DNA of 24,397 bases from a virus. Under the pieces are notes generated by a model. That model ran no database searches and was not told where the DNA came from. It saw nothing but the letters and a program-made list of their open reading frames with translations. The position numbers and the translations under genes are program-made. Where the stretch lies: IMG/VR virus record IMGVR_UViG_3300037427_002125, positions 1 to 24,397 of that record. One strand, written 5' to 3'. Shown here one piece after another: positions 7,184-13,605 of this stretch; the first letter of the stretch is position 1, and the number at the start of each line of letters is the position of its first letter.

Positions 7184-7572
7184 TTCTTCCACTGTCTGGC
7201 TAAAGACTTAATTCTATCTTTCAATAGTTGTTTTTGTCTCTTTTGAACAGCTGCGTTCTTCTTTTTACGAACTACTACTGTTGAAGAATCGTCACCTGTT
7301 CCTGCTATATGTGGTCCAGTAACTGTACCCATATCTTCATTTCTTAGTTTCAATTTCTTCTCTCTCAATCTAGGCTCTTTTCTGTTATAGTGTTGAGTTA
7401 CTACTGAAAGATTATTCTTATCGTTGTTTAGAGGATTGTTATCTTTATGATGTACATCTTTATCTTCTGGTACATCTTTTAAAGACCTGCGAGCAGCATT
7501 TCTAGCTGCTCTTCTAAGCTTTTGCTCAGGTCTTGAATGATAATTATCGTATTCTTTTCTATAGTTTCTCAT
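7180..7572 (-). CDS. HNH-motif protein (putative endonuclease)
   Basis: From the ATG at 7572 this gives 130 aa. An arginine-rich N-terminus (MRNYRKEYDNYHSRPEQK and the following RRAARNAARR) precedes an HNH core: VHHKDNNPLNNDKNNLSVVT then H-Y-N-R. That is the beta-beta-alpha-metal layout of HNH endonucleases (H-H-K-D, N-N, N-L, H..N). The conserved-looking start NYRKEYDNYH argues for this ATG, which overlaps the peroxiredoxin gene by 14 nt. Upstream ATGs at 7578, 7599 and 7608 would extend it by up to 12 residues and place a purine-rich AGGGG before the start. The C-terminus is basic and may bind DNA. It may be a free-standing homing-type nuclease or a phage processing nuclease; no split gene is seen beside it. 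Confidence 0.75.
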   Translation of the reverse strand: MRNYRKEYDNYHSRPEQKLRRAARNAARRSLKDVPEDKDVHHKDNNPLNNDKNNLSVVTQHYNRKEPRLREKKLKLRNEDMGTVTGPHIAGTGDDSSTVVVRKKKNAAVQKRQKQLLKDRIKSLARQWKK

Positions 7573-8032
7573 AAACATTTTCAGGTGTTGAGACTTCATA
7601 AGGATCATCGCCCCTATTGTCCATCATACCTTCCTCGGCGAACATTTGTTCTACTTCACCATTATTTATAACAGCAGCGTATCTCCAACTTCTCATACCG
7701 AATCCAATGTTTGATTTATCAACTAACATACCCATTTTTCTAGTAAACTCACCATTACCGTCAGCCAACAACTTGACATAGTTAGCTCCTTGAGCTTTAC
7801 CCCAAGCTCCCATGACGAATGAATCGTTAACAGAAACACAATATATTTCATTGATTCCCTTTTCTTGGAATTCCATAAACATAGCTTCGAATCCTGGTAA
7901 TTGTTTATTTGAACAAGTTGGTGTAAATGCTCCTGGTAACCCGAATACAATTACTCTCTTGTCTCCGAATAATTCACGGCCATGGTGTGGTGGTAGTGGT
8001 GTGTTGTGAAATGAATGATTTAATAAATCCAT
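7559..8032 (-). CDS. Peroxiredoxin (Prx5-like)
   Basis: This 157-aa thioredoxin-fold peroxidase has the active site P-G-A-F-T-P-T-C, with peroxidatic Cys40 and Thr37, and the conserved arginine in GMRSWRYA (Arg117). VSVNDSFVMGAWGK and LLADGNGEFTRKMGM match the Prx5/type II family order. It should reduce peroxides in the host cytoplasm with thiol donors such as the phage glutaredoxin. The N-terminus is short relative to bacterial Prx5. An AAGGAG site sits well before the ATG. As an isolated stress gene among late genes it looks like an auxiliary metabolic gene protecting the infected cell. The family is firm and the benefit is inferred. Confidence 0.9.
   Translation of the reverse strand: MDLLNHSFHNTPLPPHHGRELFGDKRVIVFGLPGAFTPTCSNKQLPGFEAMFMEFQEKGINEIYCVSVNDSFVMGAWGKAQGANYVKLLADGNGEFTRKMGMLVDKSNIGFGMRSWRYAAVINNGEVEQMFAEEGMMDNRGDDPYEVSTPENVYEKL
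7663..7670 (-). promoter_or_regulatory. Possible internal late promoter (TATAAATA)
   Basis: A perfect TATAAATA lies on the minus strand inside the peroxiredoxin gene, about 90 nt before the HNH start. It would give late expression of the HNH, 92-aa, ACP and spanin genes, which otherwise have no promoter nearby. The same bases encode Val-Ile-Asn-Asn, so it could be chance in AT-rich sequence. Confidence 0.3.
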
Positions 8033-8046
8033 AATATACTCCTTTT

Positions 8047-8616
8047 TTATCTTAGATCATGACCTGAACAGATCATCATTTGGTTTTTATCAATGTTATA
8101 CATCCGAAAGAGGCTCACTCCATACACTTTACCAACAGGCTTTGCACCTGAATGAATTAGTGTATCTCCTCTTTCAGCGTCTACTTCTTCATCTATGATC
8201 ATATTTCGTCTTAGATGAAATGTTTTTTCAGCTTCTAATTTATTGATAGGTGAAAATTCTTCTAAAAGATCATCATCTAAAAATTCACCCTCTTTTAGAT
8301 ACTTGAAAACTTCTTTGTCTAGTTGTGTCCCTTTAAGACCCGTGTGTTCTTTGATAAGGAATAGTGCGGCAGCGTATGAAGCTAATCTAGTCTTACCAAA
8401 TGGTAGCAATTCGATCATTCTTTTTAAATTGAATACTAGTCTATGTAGAAATGTAAAAGATTCTTTCTTTTCTTTACTATCTATTTTGACTGATTTGATT
8501 CTCTTACCCTTTTCATCAATGAGTCCAGCTGCGTATGCTTCTTGATCTACCCATTTTGTGGTTAAGAGTTTTAGTACTCTAAATGTGATAACTGTGTCTA
8601 TAGCTCTACTTGCCAT
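8047..8616 (-). CDS. Conserved T4-like marine phage protein, unknown (189 aa)
   Basis: This 189-aa protein begins MASRAIDTVITFRVLKLLTT and contains FLHRLVFNLKRMIELLPFGK followed by TRLASYAAALFLIKE, a pattern I recall from many cyanophage and marine T4-like genomes, where it is annotated as hypothetical or structural. It is mainly helical, basic in the first half and acidic in the middle (KEGEFLDDDLLEEFSP). The ATG directly follows the TAA of the upstream 123-aa gene, so the two are probably co-translated. Whether it is in the virion cannot be told from sequence. Confidence 0.8.
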   Translation of the reverse strand: MASRAIDTVITFRVLKLLTTKWVDQEAYAAGLIDEKGKRIKSVKIDSKEKKESFTFLHRLVFNLKRMIELLPFGKTRLASYAAALFLIKEHTGLKGTQLDKEVFKYLKEGEFLDDDLLEEFSPINKLEAEKTFHLRRNMIIDEEVDAERGDTLIHSGAKPVGKVYGVSLFRMYNIDKNQMMICSGHDLR

Positions 8617-8988
8617 TTATAACTCTCTCATTCGTTTTGTTACTTCTTCGTCTAACGGAACTTCTTGATTCCAATCTTCATTAATATATCCTAAGTACAA
8701 AAGACAAGTCTTTAATGTAGGCCAAAATTCTTTTTCTAGCTTATACTCTAACATTCTTATGGTGTTTTCTACACCAAACAAGTTACTCAACACAATAAGG
8801 TGATTGAGAATCAATCGTTCCCGTAATTCACCTGTCTTATGATAACGCTTTAGTAATCTTTTCAGATATCTAAATCGTCTAATGTCTTCGTAGAATTCTT
8901 CTGTTGAAGTACATTGTGGATTATCATAATGTCTGATTGCAAAAAGAGTAAAATTTTCCTCGTTGAGTTCTTCAAAAATATCCATCAT
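8617..8988 (-). CDS. Conserved T4-like phage protein, unknown (123 aa)
   Basis: This 123-aa helical protein has the layout (M)DIFEELNEENFTLFAIRHYD, then FYEDIRRFRYLKRLLKRY and RLILNHLIVLSNLFG. It matches what I recall of a conserved family in cyanophages and marine T4-likes, always beside the 189-aa protein above. Two consecutive ATGs open the frame (8988 and 8985). There is no clear Shine-Dalgarno; instead a 7-bp inverted repeat abuts the start. No catalytic motif is seen, and it may be an assembly or adaptor protein. Confidence 0.8.
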   Translation of the reverse strand: MMDIFEELNEENFTLFAIRHYDNPQCTSTEEFYEDIRRFRYLKRLLKRYHKTGELRERLILNHLIVLSNLFGVENTIRMLEYKLEKEFWPTLKTCLLYLGYINEDWNQEVPLDEEVTKRMREL

Positions 8989-9007
8989 GTAAGTATATAG
9001 TACTTAC
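8989..9007 (-). repeat. Short inverted repeat abutting a start codon
   Basis: GTAAGTA, five bases, then TACTTAC form a 7-bp stem with a 5-nt loop directly next to the ATG of the 123-aa gene. It is too AT-rich and lacks the U-tract of an intrinsic terminator. It may fold in the mRNA and affect initiation, or bind a dimeric protein. The gene lacks a recognisable ribosome-binding site, which makes the hairpin worth noting. Confidence 0.45.
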
Positions 9008-9011
9008 AAAA

Positions 9012-9407
9012 CTAGTTCAATTTAGCTGTTATTGAGAATCCACCATTTCCAGATGATTCGTATGAAATATTCATAGATAAGTCTTCTGGTATTGTTGGTA
9101 CTAAAACATGAGTTTCAGCTGGATCCAATTTCTCTCCAAATTGTGTTACAGGTAATGTTAATGTACCTGAATCGCCAGTTATTTCTGGCTTAGTTTCGAA
9201 TGTAAGTCCTAATTGTTGAACTTTCCCTGCTAATTGAGTTAAAGCTGCTTCAACACTCATAAATTCCATACTAGAATGTCCTTCTAACCATGCATTCACT
9301 CTTGTCTTAACATCTTCTTGATCTAGCATATGGAAATCTGCAGGGATATCACTCGATATCCCACCAGATCCATTACTTTCTTTTACAAATGTTCTAAAAG
9401 ATTTCAT
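9012..9407 (-). CDS. Putative internal head or virion protein with capsid-targeting-like N-terminus
   Basis: This 131-aa protein starts MKSFRTFVKE then SNGSGG, very like the T4 internal-protein capsid-targeting peptide MKTYQEFIAE, which the prohead protease cuts after Glu. If cut here, the mature protein would begin at Ser11 after a glycine/serine linker. The rest has a short helical segment (about 30-75) and a beta-rich C-terminal half (TLTLPVTQFGEKL, MNISYESSGNGGFSITAKLN). AGGATAT lies before the ATG. It closes the late structural block. Packaging is inferred; no family function is recognised. Confidence 0.7.
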   Translation of the reverse strand: MKSFRTFVKESNGSGGISSDIPADFHMLDQEDVKTRVNAWLEGHSSMEFMSVEAALTQLAGKVQQLGLTFETKPEITGDSGTLTLPVTQFGEKLDPAETHVLVPTIPEDLSMNISYESSGNGGFSITAKLN

Positions 9408-9419
9408 TATAATATCCTA

Positions 9420-10013
9420 TTAAGCTGTAACTGTGATTGTACCAGCTGCTGTACCGATAGCTGAACTACTAGTAATAGTAGCGTTTGTTGAAGTACCAGT
9501 ATCTTTAATAGTACCTGAATTTAAGTTCATAGCATTAGTTCCAACACTCAATACATCATCAGAATTTGTAGCTGCGTTAGCCGCGGCGATTGCTAATGTG
9601 AATACTAACTCATTACTTCCTGATCCAGAAACATATGGTAAGTTGTGTGGTCCTCTACCTGAACCTGAACCAGCATTACTGTTAGTAATAGCTACATAAG
9701 GTGTTCCACCCGATGTATCTACAGTTACCGCTTCGTTAAAGAATACTCTAACAGAAAGACTAAATCCTTCTGATTTATCTGCTGCTGTTGTAATCCAATC
9801 TATTTCAGTTATATCTGCAGAACCTAAAGAGGTTGCTAGTGAACCGATAGCCACTAATACTTCTGGTGTAGCACTTGTGTTGCCGTTACCAGATTGTGTA
9901 GAGCCGGCTTCAACTACCCAACCGCTTGCGTTCGCATATACTTCTTTTTTCTTTGCAGTTGTCAAGTGTTTAGGTTTTGACTCGTCTGCGTCTGTTGCTC
10001 CCCATAGTGGCAT
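9420..10013 (-). CDS. Virion structural protein with Ig-like beta region
   Basis: This 197-aa protein opens with MPLWGATDADESKPKHL followed by KKKEVYANASGWV, a start I recall in marine T4-like structural proteins. Residues of about 65-197 are beta-rich and low in charge (FSLSVRVFFNEAVTVDTSGG, PYVAITN, ELVFTLAIAA) and resemble bacterial Ig-like/adhesin repeats ending in a Ser/Thr-rich tail. That suggests a surface decoration or tail accessory protein. Expression is late: a perfect TATAAATA lies 37 nt upstream and a strong GGGAG ribosome site precedes the ATG. The exact structural role is unknown. Confidence 0.75.
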   Translation of the reverse strand: MPLWGATDADESKPKHLTTAKKKEVYANASGWVVEAGSTQSGNGNTSATPEVLVAIGSLATSLGSADITEIDWITTAADKSEGFSLSVRVFFNEAVTVDTSGGTPYVAITNSNAGSGSGRGPHNLPYVSGSGSNELVFTLAIAAANAATNSDDVLSVGTNAMNLNSGTIKDTGTSTNATITSSSAIGTAAGTITVTA

Positions 10014-10040
10014 TGTATTATCTCCCGATATTTTATTTAA

Positions 10041-10066
10041 TTCTATATGTATTTATACATTTAGAA
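10041..10066 (-). repeat. Imperfect palindrome centred on a late promoter
   Basis: Twenty-six bases read as TTCTA, A, ATGTAT, AA, ATACAT, A, TAGAA on the minus strand, an almost complete dyad. Its centre is the TATAAATA late promoter, and its loop carries the TAA stop of the upstream 151-aa gene. As RNA it could fold into an AT-rich hairpin that slows read-through or protects a 3' end; as DNA it could bind a dimeric factor. Confidence 0.5.
10050..10057 (-). promoter_or_regulatory. T4-type late promoter (TATAAATA)
   Basis: A perfect match to the T4 late -10 element, which is recognised by the phage sigma factor gp55 with the sliding clamp. It lies upstream of the structural gene starting at 10013. 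The expected +1 is about 6 nt downstream, leaving a leader of roughly 30 nt that carries the GGGAG ribosome site. Confidence 0.75.
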
Positions 10067-10508
10067 TCTTTACATATTGATTGAAAGTCTTTTTATCCTT
10101 TTTCATAGCTTTTTGGACTTGTCCGCGTTGTGCGGGTTTGACTTTCTCCAAATTCTTGAGTATTCGCTCAGCATCTTTTTTAGATATCTTAACTTTACTC
10201 TTATCATCTAATTTAATTTCACCACCTTTAGCTAAATCGGCGGCTCCCTTTATTTGAACAAATACATTTCGATCTGCTGAATCTTGTTCACCTTTATTAC
10301 CTTTTTGGTTAAAGTAATCAACAGCTGCTCTTGTTATTAGTTCATCCTTAGCATCTTTGTATTTACCACCCATTTTGAGTGCTAACTTATCAATCATGCC
10401 AAGTAATTCTTTTTCTGTTTTAGCCTTTTGAACTAAAGCAAATAAAAGATTGTTCCCTGCTTGTGAAGGCATTCCCAAATCTGGCGCTCTTCTTCCTTCG
10501 TTAATCAT
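10053..10508 (-). CDS. Small basic putative head-associated protein
   Basis: This 151-aa lysine-rich helical protein begins M-I-N-E-G-R-R-A-P-D-L-G. The I-N-E/G junction fits the prohead-protease rule (hydrophobic, any, Glu, then small residue), so four residues might be removed on maturation. The C-terminal half (KVKISKKDAERILKNLEKVK, then PAQRGQVQKAMKKDKKTF) is strongly basic and could bind DNA. It lies 1 nt after the 118-aa gene and ends inside the late-promoter palindrome. Its function is unknown. The late block and basic charge favour a packaged or head-interior role. Confidence 0.65.
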   Translation of the reverse strand: MINEGRRAPDLGMPSQAGNNLLFALVQKAKTEKELLGMIDKLALKMGGKYKDAKDELITRAAVDYFNQKGNKGEQDSADRNVFVQIKGAADLAKGGEIKLDDKSKVKISKKDAERILKNLEKVKPAQRGQVQKAMKKDKKTFNQYVKILNV

Positions 10509-10509
10509 A

Positions 10510-10866
10510 TTAAGTATTCTGTACTATTGGGACCCAGTTTTTACCCCAACCAGGTCTATAATCCGTGTAATTTTTGTCTTTTGCAATGTCTTTTCTACCT
10601 TTATCAACAACTGTACCATTAACTTTAATAATTCTTTGTCCAGCAAAATGAGCTGTAACATGCTTAATCGCTAATTTATGTGCTGGTGATAATGGTTCAG
10701 GTGCTTTAATTAAAATAGAATCTCTATCACTAGGACTCCATTCAACTTCCATACCTACGGCAGGTCCTAAACCTACTTGTTTTCCACCCTGCATACGAAA
10801 CTTATACTGTGAGTATTTAGCTCTTTCGTCTAAACTGTATCCTTGTCCTGGTTGAGTCCAATTCAT
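10510..10866 (-). CDS. Small late protein, unknown (118 aa)
   Basis: This 118-aa basic protein contains YSLDERAKYSQYKFRMQGG near the start and RPGWGKNWVPIVQNT at the end. It is mixed alpha/beta with no catalytic motif seen. An AAAGGG-type site precedes the ATG, and the gene starts 3 nt after the 664-aa gene. It is probably a virion or assembly component because it is embedded among late structural genes. I do not recognise the family. Confidence 0.65.
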   Translation of the reverse strand: MNWTQPGQGYSLDERAKYSQYKFRMQGGKQVGLGPAVGMEVEWSPSDRDSILIKAPEPLSPAHKLAIKHVTAHFAGQRIIKVNGTVVDKGRKDIAKDKNYTDYRPGWGKNWVPIVQNT

Positions 10867-10868
10867 TG

Positions 10869-12863
10869 TTATTTACCCTTTATGTATCCCAACTTCCTCA
10901 TTTTCTCACGGAAGTTAGTTCTTCTGGCGTCTATTTTTACTCTAGAAAGATCAAGTTCATCTTCTTTAACAGGCTTTCTTTTATCACCTTCTTTGACTCT
11001 CCTTCTAGTTCCATCTTTAGCAATCCATTCATCAGTTTCTTTCTTACCGTCCCAATTCTTATCTATGTAATTATAGAATTCTTTCTCTTTATCACCTGAT
11101 AATTCAGCTGGTGAACTTACACCAAACTTTTTAAGAACTGACGCGAAAAACTTCTGATACTCTGATTGTTCCTTCTCTGATAATGCATTATAGAATTCGT
11201 TGTTGAATGTCTCATTCGCTAGTCTTAACATTCTTTCTACTTCTGGATCATCTGATAATCCTTTCTTAATTTTTTCGATAGCTTTAACAGCTCCTGTCAT
11301 ATTACCACCGACATATCTCTTATCAAAAGCTATCCCACCAGCCATTCTAACTAGTTTCTTAGGAAATTTAGCTTCAGATATAACTTGATTAAATGTTTTC
11401 ACTTCTTCTTCCTCGATATACTTAAATGTGAAAGACTTACCTGTATGCTTATCTTTAATGTTGTAAGTGTTCTCACACATTTTTAAAATTGGGCCAGCTG
11501 CTTTCATTCCGTCTGGTTTTACAAATTCTATTTCTGTTTCTGTTTCTAACGCTTCATCAATCTGAGCTCTAGAATAATCTATTGCGTCTAAAGGCTCTTC
11601 TGCTGTTACTGATTCTAAAGCTAAAATCATTCTTTGTGTTTCTCTCTCGTCAAATATATCTGTTAGTTCTGATATATTATATGTTAAGAAACCAGATTTT
11701 CCAAGTGTTTTTTGTAATTGTTCTACTTGTAGTTCTTCATCTGTAATCATACCAAATGAATCACATGCTTCTAAAATGTCTTCTCTTTTAGCGTGTCTTG
11801 TTCCATATCCTTCTGTCGCAATACCAACAGCTCTAGGATAAGATTTTGATTTTAATTTGAATGGAGTTTTAGTGACTAAAGTTTCTTCTTTGAAAGGTAA
11901 CATTTTGCCTTTAGGCTTTTTAATATTTCCGCGAGGTCTTTTAACTTCATTTTTTACTGACTTAGTTATAGCTGCTCTTCTTTTCTTTAGATACTTATCT
12001 GCATCGTCTGAATCACCATCGTTGTCAATATCATCATCACCCTTTCCAACAGGATCTAAAGCTTCTTTCATATATGCTTCAGGTGCATGAGTGATTTTAA
12101 ATCCAGATAGTTTGAATCCCCATTCATTCATCCATTGAACTACTGGTATTCTCGCATCTCCAACTTTCTTAACATCATCATATTCAAGAGTCATTTTATA
12201 CCATTCATCCCAAACCCAGTCATTACCTACTAAATTACCAAATAGTTTTTGTGCTTTCTTTTCTTCTTTTTCTGTTTTAACAAGTAACGGTTTTGATAAT
12301 GCTTTTTGAAGTTCTTTAATTTTAGACATTGTATCTGGAACTGCCCATACACCTTCTTGAAGGGTTTCTTCTTCAATTCCTTCTTTATGAAGATCAGCTT
12401 GTTTTATTCTAGCTCTAACAGAATTGAGGTCACTCATTTCTTCTTTACTGAATAATTCGTTGTATGGAAATCCTTTTAATGGTTCTTTATCAAACTCATT
12501 ATGAGCTTTTAATCCCATAACTTTGTGTGCTAATCCTATTAACACATTTAGTTTAGCATTTTCTATTTTCTTTTTGTTAGCATCGTTTACTTTAGCATAT
12601 GCTTTAACAACAACACTTGCTGTAAACATATCGACCATAGTACCTTCGATTTTCTTAGCACCCTTAGTCTTAACAATGTCTTGCATTATTTCAAATGCTG
12701 TAGCTTCATTAAGTTTCTGTTCTAATACAACAGACTTATCTTTAGTATAACCCATCTTCTGTGCTTGTTGAGCGTATCTAGATTTGGCTGGTTGTTTCTT
12801 TGTTACTTCTTCAATAGCCTTTTTCAAGTCTTTGAAGTCATTAATGACTGTTGTATTTTTCAT
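10869..12863 (-). CDS. Large mosaic late protein, possible prohead-processed polyprotein
   Basis: This 664-aa, highly charged protein is built of apparent segments. Residues 278-289 (DIDNDGDSDDAD) match a 12-residue EF-hand/dockerin-type calcium loop and are followed by a basic helix (KYLKKRRAAITKSVKNEVKR). LQE/GVWAVPDTMSKIKEL begins a segment I recall from cyanophage proteins. Five sites fit I/L-x-E before A or G: L51-E53, L168-E170, I363-E365, I435-E437 and I495-E497. The last lies in VKTFNQVISEAKF, which looks like an internal copy of the capsid-targeting peptide. It may be cut by the phage prohead protease into several internal proteins. The ATG lies 7 nt after the 92-aa gene, downstream of the tandem late promoters. 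No enzyme domain is recognised. Confidence 0.8.
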   Translation of the reverse strand: MKNTTVINDFKDLKKAIEEVTKKQPAKSRYAQQAQKMGYTKDKSVVLEQKLNEATAFEIMQDIVKTKGAKKIEGTMVDMFTASVVVKAYAKVNDANKKKIENAKLNVLIGLAHKVMGLKAHNEFDKEPLKGFPYNELFSKEEMSDLNSVRARIKQADLHKEGIEEETLQEGVWAVPDTMSKIKELQKALSKPLLVKTEKEEKKAQKLFGNLVGNDWVWDEWYKMTLEYDDVKKVGDARIPVVQWMNEWGFKLSGFKITHAPEAYMKEALDPVGKGDDDIDNDGDSDDADKYLKKRRAAITKSVKNEVKRPRGNIKKPKGKMLPFKEETLVTKTPFKLKSKSYPRAVGIATEGYGTRHAKREDILEACDSFGMITDEELQVEQLQKTLGKSGFLTYNISELTDIFDERETQRMILALESVTAEEPLDAIDYSRAQIDEALETETEIEFVKPDGMKAAGPILKMCENTYNIKDKHTGKSFTFKYIEEEEVKTFNQVISEAKFPKKLVRMAGGIAFDKRYVGGNMTGAVKAIEKIKKGLSDDPEVERMLRLANETFNNEFYNALSEKEQSEYQKFFASVLKKFGVSSPAELSGDKEKEFYNYIDKNWDGKKETDEWIAKDGTRRRVKEGDKRKPVKEDELDLSRVKIDARRTNFREKMRKLGYIKGK

Positions 12864-12870
12864 AATAATA

Positions 12871-13149
12871 TTAGTTTGAGTTGACTGCTATGCCGACAGC
12901 CATAATCGCTGCATTGGCTGCGAATAATTGATCTGAAGGATCTTTTTGAATGATGGCTTCTTGTTGTCCATCAAGTGAAAATGTTCCAATATCTGTACCA
13001 CCAGATTCTTCTAGTGTTACTAAATATTCTGTTCCGGCCGCTGCGGTGTTCCACAGTCTTACATATCTGCTCTTACCAACATTGGAGGCTGCTCCTGTAC
13101 TTGTACCTAAAGCCGCTTCAGTTGTTATTGGTTTCCATGGGAATGACAT
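12871..13149 (-). CDS. Small beta-rich virion protein
   Basis: This 92-aa protein has no cysteines and a composition rich in A, G, T and S (SRYVRLWNTAAAGTEYLVTL, GTDIGTFSLDGQQEAIIQKD). It reads as a compact beta-sandwich, as in small capsid or tail decoration proteins; similar short proteins occur in marine T4-like phages. Two tandem late promoters and a CGGAGAA ribosome site lie directly upstream, pointing to very high late expression. The structural role is inferred from expression and composition. Confidence 0.75.
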   Translation of the reverse strand: MSFPWKPITTEAALGTSTGAASNVGKSRYVRLWNTAAAGTEYLVTLEESGGTDIGTFSLDGQQEAIIQKDPSDQLFAANAAIMAVGIAVNSN

Positions 13150-13173
13150 TGTTAGTTCTCCGTTATTATATTG

Positions 13174-13181
13174 TATTTATA
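13174..13181 (-). promoter_or_regulatory. T4-type late promoter, downstream copy
   Basis: A perfect TATAAATA on the minus strand, 24 nt before the ATG at 13149. It is the second of two identical boxes offset by 16 bp. The leader would be short but includes the CGGAG ribosome site. Confidence 0.75.
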
Positions 13182-13189
13182 TATTCTTA

Positions 13190-13197
13190 TATTTATA
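13190..13197 (-). promoter_or_regulatory. T4-type late promoter, upstream copy
   Basis: A perfect TATAAATA, 16 bp upstream of a second identical box, in the 57-bp gap before the 92-aa virion gene. This is the densest late-promoter signal in the window and probably drives the 92-aa, 664-aa, 118-aa and 151-aa genes. Confidence 0.75.
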
Positions 13198-13206
13198 AAG
13201 GTTAAA

Positions 13207-13605
13207 TCAGTCAGGTCTATTATCATCAGTGCCTTCATATTTATCCCATAAAGTCTGATATGTGTTAGTATATTCTGAATCTTCTTCTAAAATCATTATA
13301 ATTTGTTCGTGTTTACTATCAAAATCTGTAAATTTTTCTGGTGTTGAACCTGATCTATCAGCTGGTTGAGCTGATGTTTGTAAATTTGTAGGTATGTTCC
13401 AAGTAAAAGCTGCTTTATCTATTGGTGTTATAGTACTATAATCAGGTACTTCATTTGACTTAAAAGTTTCTTCACCTGGTGGATCTCTATAATATACAGT
13501 CTTATTTGAAGGTTCTTTATCATAAACTGAAATTGTACAAATAAGAGAAACAGTTTCACCATTACTTTTCCTTTGAAATTCGTATGTATCTTTTGTACTT
13601 AACAT
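13207..13605 (-). CDS. Small late protein, unknown (132 aa)
   Basis: The ATG at 13605 overlaps the stop of the 299-aa gene (ATGTTAA) and gives 132 aa. An in-frame TTG seven codons earlier is possible but less likely. The N-terminal half is beta-rich (YEFQRKSNGETVSLICTISV, NKTVYYRDPPGEETF); the C-terminal half is acidic and ends TDDNRPD. It is probably an accessory or chaperone-like partner of the fibre-like protein upstream, or a tail component. No family is recognised. Confidence 0.65.
   Translation of the reverse strand: MLSTKDTYEFQRKSNGETVSLICTISVYDKEPSNKTVYYRDPPGEETFKSNEVPDYSTITPIDKAAFTWNIPTNLQTSAQPADRSGSTPEKFTDFDSKHEQIIMILEEDSEYTNTYQTLWDKYEGTDDNRPD

Noticed and set aside
7180-7608. HNH gene as a sign of an intron or homing event in nrdA/nrdB or peroxiredoxin
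   Set aside because: The neighbouring genes and both RNR genes are uninterrupted and full length, so no intron or inserted homing element is supported.
9433-9699. Plus-strand hydrophobic frame opposite the Ig-like structural gene
   Set aside because: The apparent membrane protein is the antisense reading of Thr/Ser/Asn/Ala-rich sequence; the minus strand has a late promoter and ribosome site.
10843-11099. Two overlapping plus-strand frames rich in Ser, Leu and Phe
   Set aside because: Both are antisense to the lysine/glutamate-rich end of the 664-aa gene, which produces such composition automatically.
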